6,719 bases of DNA, taken from Acidobacteriota bacterium. GTDB lineage: Bacteria; Acidobacteriota; Terriglobia; Acidiferrales; UBA7541. This document shows, piece by piece, positions 1 through 5,577 of the stretch. Position 1 is the stretch's first letter. Each line of letters begins with the position of its first letter. The translations under genes and the position numbers were made by a program. The DNA lies in the NCBI GenBank assembly GCA_003131705.1, contig PKUY01000337.1, positions 1,773-8,491 on the forward strand. Reading direction: 5' to 3'. The notes beneath the pieces are model-generated. The model was given only the letters and a program-made list of their open reading frames with translations, had not been told where the DNA came from and did not search any database.

Positions 1-104
1 ACTGCCGTCCCAGATGCCGATCAAAAGCTCTAGGCTTAAATCGAGGTATGCCCGGTTCCGGCTTCGTTATTTCTGGTTCTCGCATTTGGATCAATTGCCG
101 CGTG

Positions 105-114
105 ACGTATACGT
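105..114. repeat. 10-base perfect palindrome ACGTATACGT
   Basis: The sequence ACGTATACGT equals its own reverse complement. It lies in the gene-free stretch left of the receptor terminator hairpin (positions 1 to 151), where I find no convincing coding region, RNA gene or promoter. Short palindromes of this type can be operators for GntR- or LacI-type proteins, and it could control a gene left of the window. It does not match the 17-base motif shared by the other two intergenic regions. A 10-base palindrome can occur by chance, so the functional reading is weak. Confidence 0.2.
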
Positions 115-151
115 ACCGTTCGCATCTGGGCTGAGAAAGGTCGGCGAGATG

Positions 152-181
152 GGAGCACCACCCATTTCTGGGCAGTGCTCC
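152..181 (-). terminator. Hairpin just after the receptor gene, likely transcription terminator
   Basis: The stem pairs GGAGCAC (152-158) with GTGCTCC (175-181), 7 perfect pairs. A 2x2 internal mismatch (CA opposite CA) follows, then a second stem CCCA (161-164) with TGGG (169-172) around a 4-base loop. It begins about 20 bases after the receptor stop codon, the usual place for a terminator. On the minus strand no run of T follows it (the next bases read CATCTCGCC), so it is not a textbook intrinsic terminator. It may stop transcription less efficiently or protect the messenger 3' end. Confidence 0.5.
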
Positions 182-201
182 GCTGATCTTGCCATGATTG
201 A

Positions 202-3200
202 TCAGAAACTAAGCCGCAAGCCGAATTGAATCGCGCGGGGCGGGCCCGAAACCGAAGTCACTTGGCCGAAAGGCGCACAAATAACACCGTTGCTAAAGAT
301 GCATGGATCTGCAAATCGCGTGCGATTGAATATATTGAAGAACTCCGCAGTGAACTGCAGATCCACTCCCTCCGTGATCGGTGTGCGCTTCGCGATCGAG
401 AAGTCCCAGTTGTCCTGGTAATCCTGACGCATGCTGGGATCTACTCGCGGCGCGTCTCCGAATGCCACCGTAGTGCCAGTATTCACATTCGGGAAGCACG
501 CTGTGTTGAACCAGCCATTGGCTGCCCTGAACTGGCGCGAGCCCGGCGCGCTCTTGTTGCAGCCGGGCACAATATTCGGGCGCATCCATAGGCCTTGTGC
601 CCCGAAGTACCCTGTACCGCCGCCTAGCTGGCTGAGAGCCGACCCTAAAAAGAACTGCGATAGGGCGATTGGGACTCCGCTCCGGATTGTGGTAATTCCG
701 TTGACCCGCCATCCTGAAACGACCCCGTTCAGCACTCCCTGAGCACCGCCCAGGAACTGCTTGCCGCGGCCGAACGGCAGGTCAACCCCGTACCCGATAG
801 CCAGATTCTGAGGAATGTCGTAAGAACCCAGCGAGTACTCACTCTTAAGATTGTCGTTGTTCTGAATGGACCCACCGAAAATACCTCCCTCGTCCAGGAA
901 GGCAGTCACGCTGTCGGTGTTCGACATTAGTTTCGCCCAGGTGTAGGCAACAGTCAGGATCCCCTTGCCGCCGAACCTCTTCATGAAGGACATCTGCAAG
1001 GCATTGTAGCTTGACTTACCCTCGTGCGGATCCAAGGCAAGGACGCGCCCGAATTGCGGATAGGGCCTCAATAGCTGTCCAGTGGCTACCATCGGTGCTG
1101 ACAGCGGCGACCCTGGAGTCGTAATGATCCCAAAGAACGGATTCGGGACCTGGGCCAACAAGGCAGCCGGTCCCATGGAAAAGTACTGGGCCGGCAGCTG
1201 ATTCAGGCCGATCTGCGGAACAGTCGCCCACCCCTGCAGGAGAAGATGGGTACCCTTCGACCCCGCGTATGCCACGGTGAGGGATGCGTCCTTGCCAACC
1301 TGCCGTTCCACTGCCGCGTTCCACTGCTGCACATACGGAGTTGGGCCGCCGGGCACACGCATGGCAAAAATGACCTGGCCGTAGAAGAAGCTGGGTGGGG
1401 CATTACGCCGAATCGGCTGGTTAATGCCGAACGGAAATGGGTTGTCTACAGTGGCCTGAATGGAGTTTGGGCTCCCGGTTTGCACTTGAAAGGTGTTGTT
1501 GACCGATGTCGGTGCGCCATTGATCGGCGAAAGGTTCGATCCGTCTTGACCCAACGTTGGGGGCGGATACGAAATGCCATACGCCGCGCGCAGCACGGTC
1601 TTGTCCGTCAGACGATAGGCTAAACCAAGCCGGGGTGAAAACAGTTTCCAGTGCAAGAAGTCTTCTCTGTGGGAAGGCCACGCCGGAGTGCCGACGAGGG
1701 CAACATTGCCCATGAGTTGTTGCACCTTCCCCGTGACGGGATTGAGGAATGATCCCAGCGGACTAGCCTGGTTCGGCAGGAAAACCGTGTCACGGTTGCG
1801 CGCTTCCGAGTAAGTACTCGGCTGATCCCAGCGCAGGCCTGCCGTCACTGTCAGCTTGTGGGTGGCCTGGAAGGTATCCTCTACATAGAAGCCGTAGGCT
1901 GTGAAGTAGTCTCTTGAGCCGCCACCAAGGAAAGGCGTCATGGCTGTACTGGATGGGATTCCCAGCAAGGCTGACGCTATGGAGCTCCCCCCCGTGGGCC
2001 CCGTGAGGGAAGGCGCCGCGGTTGCAAACTGGTCAAAGTTCAGCGAGAGGTTGTTGTTATCCGGGTCAGAAATCCACGTGACGCGGCGCACCTCGCCACC
2101 GAACTTGACCTGATGGCGTCCGGCAAACTTGGTGACAGCGCCGGACAGCATGAACTGACCCTGGTGCCAATAAAGCTCAGAGCCAACACCATTACTGCCC
2201 GACAAGGACCCGAGGCCGTTGCCGTCGCTGAAACCTAACGACGGCCAGTTTGGCGAGGCGGCGAGTTGGCTTGCAAGGCCTGTCCAGCCAGCGCCGAACT
2301 GCGACAGATTAACATTTATGCTGTCCGGTAACTCGTCTTCAAACGCCCTTAGGTACGCTAGCCGCACGTCCAGCACCGTGGAAGGGCTAAAGACATGAGT
2401 TTCACCTAGGGTCGCCTCTTGGGTGTATACGCCAGTCGGACCTTGACCCTGCGTGTGCGTCCCCCACATGTCGTAGGGGTTGCTATTCGCCTTCCAATAC
2501 GTGTATCGGCCGAATAGAGTATCTTTTTGGGAGAAGTGGTGGTCTACGCGCGCGTTGTATTGATTGTTGATGCCTCCGGTGGCGTACGTACCGATGAAGT
2601 TGTTCACAAGGGCATTTGCGTTAGGGCCTTTAGGGGCTGGGTAGGACACCGCAAAAAGTTTGAGCGCGCCCTGGTCAAGCCGAGTCGGGCAGATTACGTT
2701 TTGCACTCCATTGCACTGAATTATCGGATCTCCCAGCAGGCTCTGGTCGTAGATGTTACCATCTTTACCAAGCAAAAGAGCCGCAGCCGCCACGGCCCTA
2801 AAATCACCACCCAGCTCAGCCGGAGTGGGAACCGTGCTTGTGACTGAGGCAGTCGAGCGGATCACCTCACGCTCGAAACCGAAGAAGAAGAATGTCTTGT
2901 CCTTCCTTATCGGGCCGCCGATTGTCCCTCCGAATTGATTTTGATCGAGTGGCGCCCGCGGAAGTCCGTTAAGGTTCGAGAAATAGTCGTTCGCATTGAG
3001 TACCTTGTTGCGCAGATACTCGTACGCTGCACCGTGAAAAGCGTTGCTTCCCGATTTGGTGGTGATATTGACCACCCCTCCCGCGTAGTTACCATACTCA
3101 GCGGGAACATTGTTGGTCACTACGCGGAACTCCTGCACCACATCTTGTGATGGAATGTAAGAGTTGAGATTGTTTGCCGGGCCATTGGAGGGAACACCGT

Positions 3201-3933
3201 CCACGTAGAATTGGCTCTGGTTGCCGAAACCTCCCCCGATCGCATAGTTCCCGAAGCCGATGGAGTTCGTCCTCGCTCCCCCGGCCTGGTTCGAGACGGC
3301 GTTGCCGTAGGTGTCGCCTTGTGCCACTACGCCCGGTACGAGCGTCAGCATGTTTTCAACATTCCTGCCGCTCAGAGGTATGCTTTCCACCTCTTCCTGA
3401 CTGATGGTCGTCCCCAGCGAGGCGTTATCCGTTTGCAATGGCGGCGCTTCGGTGGTCACCGTGACAGTCTCAGTCACACTGCCGAGCTGCAAGGTGGCGT
3501 CCACACGGGTGCTAACGCCGACTTGGACCTCCACGTTATCCTGAATAAAGTGCTTGAACGCCGCCGCCTGGACCTCAACGCGATACACCCCCGCGATGAG
3601 GTTGGGGAACGCAAAGATTCCGCCGCTGCCGGTCTGCATCGTGCGGGTCTCGTTGGTGCCTACGCTAGTAAGCTTTGCCGTCGCGCCCGAGACGGTGGCC
3701 CCGCTGGAATCAACAACCGTTCCCGTGACCGTTCCAAACGTGACCTGCGCATTCAGCGGCAGACACATCGTCACCATCGCGGCAAGACAAACAACCAAAA
3801 TCAGCAGCTTGCGGAAAGGACGCCGCTGCTTGGACACAATGGTAGTCTGGCGGGCTGACGACATCGTTTGGTCGAGCAACTCGCAGCCAGATTCCGACAT
3901 GCTACCCAAAACTGTGACTAGATTCTCAATCAT
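202..3933 (-). CDS. TonB-dependent outer-membrane receptor, Oar-like, with carboxypeptidase-regulatory-like domain
   Basis: A 1243-residue outer-membrane transporter of the acidobacterial Oar-like family, expected to import a ligand using TonB/ExbBD energy. Residues 36-62 form a signal peptide (KQRRPFRK, then a hydrophobic stretch, cleavage likely after PLNA before Q63). Residues 64-150 form a carboxypeptidase-regulatory-like beta-sandwich (GTVTGTVVDSSGATVSGA). ETVTVT at about 155-160 is a TonB-box candidate. The plug follows (SIPLSGRNVENMLTLVPG at 184-201, YVDGVPSN at 243-250, VVNITTKSGSNAFHG at 287-301). The rest is barrel, with the family signature QFGGTIGGPIRKDKTFFF near 333-350, ending in a C-terminal phenylalanine (GLRLSF) typical of BAM-inserted barrels. 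The ATG at 3933 has GAGAGG 8 bases upstream; ATGs at 3900 and 3864 lack a good ribosome site, so a 35-residue extension precedes the signal peptide. Lying beside a sucrose phosphorylase and a sugar-type regulator, it probably imports sucrose or a related glucoside. The substrate is inferred, not seen; the family call is firm. Confidence 0.93.
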   Translation of the reverse strand: MIENLVTVLGSMSESGCELLDQTMSSARQTTIVSKQRRPFRKLLILVVCLAAMVTMCLPLNAQVTFGTVTGTVVDSSGATVSGATAKLTSVGTNETRTMQTGSGGIFAFPNLIAGVYRVEVQAAAFKHFIQDNVEVQVGVSTRVDATLQLGSVTETVTVTTEAPPLQTDNASLGTTISQEEVESIPLSGRNVENMLTLVPGVVAQGDTYGNAVSNQAGGARTNSIGFGNYAIGGGFGNQSQFYVDGVPSNGPANNLNSYIPSQDVVQEFRVVTNNVPAEYGNYAGGVVNITTKSGSNAFHGAAYEYLRNKVLNANDYFSNLNGLPRAPLDQNQFGGTIGGPIRKDKTFFFFGFEREVIRSTASVTSTVPTPAELGGDFRAVAAAALLLGKDGNIYDQSLLGDPIIQCNGVQNVICPTRLDQGALKLFAVSYPAPKGPNANALVNNFIGTYATGGINNQYNARVDHHFSQKDTLFGRYTYWKANSNPYDMWGTHTQGQGPTGVYTQEATLGETHVFSPSTVLDVRLAYLRAFEDELPDSINVNLSQFGAGWTGLASQLAASPNWPSLGFSDGNGLGSLSGSNGVGSELYWHQGQFMLSGAVTKFAGRHQVKFGGEVRRVTWISDPDNNNLSLNFDQFATAAPSLTGPTGGSSIASALLGIPSSTAMTPFLGGGSRDYFTAYGFYVEDTFQATHKLTVTAGLRWDQPSTYSEARNRDTVFLPNQASPLGSFLNPVTGKVQQLMGNVALVGTPAWPSHREDFLHWKLFSPRLGLAYRLTDKTVLRAAYGISYPPPTLGQDGSNLSPINGAPTSVNNTFQVQTGSPNSIQATVDNPFPFGINQPIRRNAPPSFFYGQVIFAMRVPGGPTPYVQQWNAAVERQVGKDASLTVAYAGSKGTHLLLQGWATVPQIGLNQLPAQYFSMGPAALLAQVPNPFFGIITTPGSPLSAPMVATGQLLRPYPQFGRVLALDPHEGKSSYNALQMSFMKRFGGKGILTVAYTWAKLMSNTDSVTAFLDEGGIFGGSIQNNDNLKSEYSLGSYDIPQNLAIGYGVDLPFGRGKQFLGGAQGVLNGVVSGWRVNGITTIRSGVPIALSQFFLGSALSQLGGGTGYFGAQGLWMRPNIVPGCNKSAPGSRQFRAANGWFNTACFPNVNTGTTVAFGDAPRVDPSMRQDYQDNWDFSIAKRTPITEGVDLQFTAEFFNIFNRTRFADPCIFSNGVICAPFGQVTSVSGPPRAIQFGLRLSF

Positions 3934-3941
3934 GATTTTCG

Positions 3942-3947
3942 CCTCTC
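3942..3947 (-). promoter_or_regulatory. Ribosome binding site of the receptor gene
   Basis: On the minus strand GAGAGG stands 8 bases before the ATG at 3933. It favours this start over the in-frame ATGs at 3900 and 3864, which would place the signal peptide closer to the N-terminus but have no comparable purine-rich element upstream. Confidence 0.55.
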
Positions 3948-4007
3948 AAAGTAAAAAACACCAAGTGGCAATCTTTCTGAAACCCGAATTTAGGCAGCTC
4001 GGCTCGC

Positions 4008-4029
4008 CCTCCCGACAAAGCGTCGGAGG
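4008..4029 (-). promoter_or_regulatory. Leader hairpin 2 upstream of the receptor gene
   Basis: On the minus strand CCTCCGAC pairs with GTCGGGAGG around the loop GCTTT, giving 8 pairs with one bulged G. It lies about 75 bases before the receptor start, inside the predicted leader. It could affect messenger stability or translation. No T-run follows, so it is not an attenuator of the usual type, and it matches no riboswitch I recognise. Confidence 0.35.
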
Positions 4030-4057
4030 CTATCTGACCGCGTGATTCCAGGAAGTC

Positions 4058-4074
4058 GATTGCCGCGGGCAACC
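4058..4074 (-). promoter_or_regulatory. Leader hairpin 1 at the 5' end of the receptor transcript
   Basis: On the minus strand GGTTGCC pairs with GGCAATC around the loop CGC, 7 pairs including one G-T wobble. With transcription predicted to begin near 4079, this hairpin would sit only a few bases from the messenger 5' end, where such structures often protect against degradation. The palindrome CCCATGGG (4073-4080) partly overlaps it. Confidence 0.35.
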
Positions 4075-4085
4075 CATGGGCCGAA

Positions 4086-4114
4086 CTTGTATCGTTGGCC
4101 CTGCAAGTTGTCAA
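4086..4114 (-). promoter_or_regulatory. Predicted promoter of the TonB-dependent receptor gene
   Basis: On the minus strand a perfect -35 box TTGACA (4114-4109) is followed after exactly 17 bases by TACAAG (4091-4086), matching 4 of 6 bases of TATAAT. An A/T-rich block TTTTTAAAAG lies upstream of the -35 box. Transcription would begin near 4079, leaving a leader of about 145 bases. The -35 box sits inside the 17-base operator candidate at 4105-4121, so a protein bound there would exclude RNA polymerase, implying repression. Predicted from sequence only. Confidence 0.55.
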
Positions 4115-4121
4115 CAGTATT
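4105..4121 (-). promoter_or_regulatory. Operator candidate, copy B of a shared 17-base motif (receptor promoter)
   Basis: On the minus strand this reads AATACTGTTGACAACTT. It matches copy A at 5431-5447 at 14 of 17 positions: AATACT, T and ACAACTT are shared. It overlaps the TTGACA -35 box of the predicted receptor promoter. Two near-identical motifs in the only two intergenic regions around a regulator gene are the expected arrangement for its binding sites. The motif is only weakly symmetrical. Part of the match here is forced by the -35 consensus, which lowers its weight somewhat. Confidence 0.45.
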
Positions 4122-4257
4122 TGCGTACCACTTTTAAAAACCGCGCTATACCATTTAACCGTTGTTCAGGCTTCCTCGGGACAAACCAGGCAGGGTTACG
4201 ACGATTTGTGTTGTGTAGCGAAGCAGATTTTGAACGTCGCGTTAGTAAGCGTTGCTT

Positions 4258-5355
4258 TTATTTCGAAGGCGAGCCACAGGACTTGCGAACGATCAGCTCA
4301 CACCCTAACAGAACATCACGCGGAGGCAGACCCGGATTCGCGATCCTATCCAGCATCACAGACAGGGCTACTTTCCCGATGTCTCGACAAGGCTGGCGCT
4401 GAGTTGTAAGAGGCACAGGCAACAGTCGTGCATATTTCACATCATCAATACCAACGACGCGGATGTCGCTGGGAATGCGCTGGCCGAGGGATATCAACGT
4501 ATGCATTAGATCTCCGGCAGTATGGTCATTTGCGCAGAGAAACGCATCTGGCCGATCCTTTTTGAGTATGGATTTGATGAAGGCTGCGTCAGAAGCGTCC
4601 CCAATCTTGACCAGGTCACGTCCACGCTGCCCTGGTTGTGAAATCAGGGCCTCACGATATCCCGCGATACGGGCGTCTACGGTCGGAGCAGAATTCGGCC
4701 GGGCAAGAAATACGATGCGCTTAGCGCCTGCCATGATTAGGTGCTCAGTCGCCCGATATGCTGTGCGCCGGTTGTCAATTCCGACCAGATCGTATTTGCT
4801 GCGATTAGGATACGGTTCGAGGCAGCGATCAAGAAGGACGATTGGAATGCGAGCCCGGTCAAGGGAAGCCACAATGCGCCGGTTCGCTTGGTACCTGTTC
4901 GTACTAAACTCGACCGGGGCAAAAAATACGCCCGAAACTTTTCGGGCGATGTAATGCCGACACAACTGCTCTGCCGCTTCCTCTTTTTCCTTGTCTTCTG
5001 CTGGTGCATTTCCCCATAGCAAAGAGTGGTGCAGGGCTTGAGGTGCTTCCATCATGCCCTTGCAGATGGCCTCGAAAATCTCTGTCAGGCCTAGCTCAGG
5101 AATCAAGAGTCCAAAGACGTAACTTCCTGGATTTGGGCTCGTGGATACGTACGTGCCCGATCCAACCCGACGGGTTACGATGCCCAGCGCCTGCAACTCT
5201 CTCATGGCCCTGAACACCGTCATTCGTGAGACGACAAAACGCCTGACCAGTTCAGTTTCACTGGGAAGGCGGTTGCCTGCCTTGTAGCGGCCTGAGGAGA
5301 TATCGTCCTGGAGCTTTTCGAAGATCACGCGGTATTTATGAGTCTGCACCGGCAC
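4258..5355 (-). CDS. GntR/LacI hybrid transcriptional regulator (AraR-like architecture)
   Basis: A 365-residue DNA-binding regulator that joins a GntR winged helix to a LacI-type sugar-binding domain, the arrangement known from Bacillus AraR. Residues 7-70 carry the GntR signature (LPSETELVRRF at 30-40, SRMTVFRAMRELQALGIV at 43-60, wing GSGTYV at 65-70). From about residue 80 (VFGLLIPELG) the protein resembles periplasmic-binding/LacI folds, with CANDHTAGDLM and then VVGIDDVKYARLLPVPLTTQ from residue 300, typical of the LacI C-terminal lobe. A GTG at 5379 would add 8 residues, but it lacks a ribosome site. The GTG at 5355 has GAGGAAGG 5 bases upstream and is preferred. The gene is divergent from the sucrose phosphorylase and upstream of the receptor in the same orientation. 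It probably represses both, and itself, until a sugar ligand binds; its ligand is not identifiable from sequence. Family call firm, regulon inferred. Confidence 0.92.
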   Translation of the reverse strand: MPVQTHKYRVIFEKLQDDISSGRYKAGNRLPSETELVRRFVVSRMTVFRAMRELQALGIVTRRVGSGTYVSTSPNPGSYVFGLLIPELGLTEIFEAICKGMMEAPQALHHSLLWGNAPAEDKEKEEAAEQLCRHYIARKVSGVFFAPVEFSTNRYQANRRIVASLDRARIPIVLLDRCLEPYPNRSKYDLVGIDNRRTAYRATEHLIMAGAKRIVFLARPNSAPTVDARIAGYREALISQPGQRGRDLVKIGDASDAAFIKSILKKDRPDAFLCANDHTAGDLMHTLISLGQRIPSDIRVVGIDDVKYARLLPVPLTTQRQPCRDIGKVALSVMLDRIANPGLPPRDVLLGCELIVRKSCGSPSK

Positions 5356-5360
5356 TCTGC

Positions 5361-5368
5361 CCTTCCTC
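5361..5368 (-). promoter_or_regulatory. Ribosome binding site that decides the regulator start
   Basis: On the minus strand GAGGAAGG ends 5 bases before the GTG at 5355. It lies inside the coding region if the upstream GTG at 5379 were used, but that codon has only AGCGGTTACCTCGT before it, with no Shine-Dalgarno match. This supports the shorter 365-residue protein. Confidence 0.6.
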
Positions 5369-5428
5369 GCCGCCACCACACGAGGTAACCGCTATTCGAA
5401 TCCACTCCGCTCGCATAATCTCAACGGA

Positions 5429-5456
5429 ATAATACTATATACAACTTAGGGGTCGA
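5429..5456 (-). promoter_or_regulatory. Predicted promoter of the GntR/LacI regulator gene
   Basis: On the minus strand TCGACC (5456-5451, 4 of 6 bases of TTGACA) is followed after 16 bases by TATTAT (5434-5429, 5 of 6 bases of TATAAT). Transcription would begin near 5422, about 67 bases before the preferred GTG. The operator candidate at 5431-5447 covers the spacer and most of the -10 box, which suggests autorepression. The -35 box is weak. Confidence 0.4.
5431..5447 (+). promoter_or_regulatory. Operator candidate, copy A of a shared 17-base motif (divergent region)
   Basis: AATACTATATACAACTT lies between the divergent regulator and sucrose phosphorylase genes and resembles AATACTGTTGACAACTT in front of the receptor (14 of 17 identical). 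Read on the other strand its core is TTGTATATAGTA, which loosely resembles the GT/TA/AC spacing of HutC-type GntR sites. It overlaps the predicted regulator promoter and lies about 25 bases upstream of the -35 box predicted for the phosphorylase. One bound protein could therefore act on both genes, though repression of the phosphorylase might need a second site or looping. Confidence 0.45.
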
Positions 5457-5473
5457 AGCACAGCAATCTGCTT
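5456..5473. repeat. Inverted repeat AAGCA-N8-TGCTT overlapping the phosphorylase -35 box
   Basis: AAGCA (5456-5460) and TGCTT (5469-5473) form an inverted repeat with an 8-base spacer, with a nested AGCA-ATC-TGCT (5462-5472). Its right arm runs into the TTGACA at 5472-5477. In addition GTCGAAGC occurs at 5452-5459 and again at 5478-5485, 26 bases apart, flanking this element. Such symmetry on a -35 box could mark a second protein-binding site controlling the phosphorylase. The arms are short and chance cannot be excluded. Confidence 0.25.
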
Positions 5474-5502
5474 GACAGTCGAAGCCATCAACCCGTAATA
5501 GT
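5472..5502 (+). promoter_or_regulatory. Predicted promoter of the sucrose phosphorylase gene
   Basis: A perfect -35 box TTGACA stands at 5472-5477. The matching -10 box is poorer: TAATAG at 5496-5501 with 18-base spacing, or AATAGT at 5497-5502 with 19-base spacing. Transcription would begin around 5508, giving a leader of about 70 bases. A weak -10 box and non-ideal spacing would fit a regulated promoter. Confidence 0.4.
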
Positions 5503-5577
5503 GTTCAGGCTGGTCACGGATGTTGCTCATGTTCTGTCTCGTCAACCCACTCCGGGCCAAACAACCTGCGAGCAACC

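Larger units (their letters stand above)
3934..4257 (-). other. 324-base intergenic region: receptor promoter, operator candidate and structured leader
   Basis: This gap separates the stop of the regulator from the start of the receptor, both on the minus strand. I find no protein gene in it: short open frames on both strands lack ribosome sites and family resemblance. It contains a predicted sigma-70-type promoter (4114-4086), a 17-base operator candidate (4121-4105), an A/T-rich block TTTTTAAAAG further upstream (4140-4131) that could act as an UP-like element, and a transcribed leader of about 145 bases with two stable hairpins. The receptor is therefore probably transcribed from its own promoter rather than only by read-through from the regulator. 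No clear terminator follows the regulator stop. Confidence 0.6.

Noticed and set aside
14..229. 71-codon plus-strand frame at the left edge
   Set aside because: It overlaps the terminator hairpin and the receptor 3' end antisense, lacks a ribosome site, and the protein resembles nothing I recognise.
3211..3858. 215-codon open frame on the plus strand inside the receptor gene
   Set aside because: It is antisense to the plug and N-terminal domain of the receptor, whose frame shows clear family motifs throughout. The predicted protein is rich in R and H with no recognisable domain, as expected of a shadow frame.
4200..4257. Possible terminator after the regulator gene
   Set aside because: On the minus strand only a weak AACG...CGTT pairing with a 13-base loop is found and there is no T run, so no terminator is called. 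Read-through into the receptor gene remains possible.
4076..4409. Overlapping plus-strand frames of 104 and 108 codons across the regulator-receptor gap
   Set aside because: Both run antisense into the regulator C-terminus, overlap each other in different frames, and show no domain. The region is better explained by the receptor promoter and its upstream sequence.
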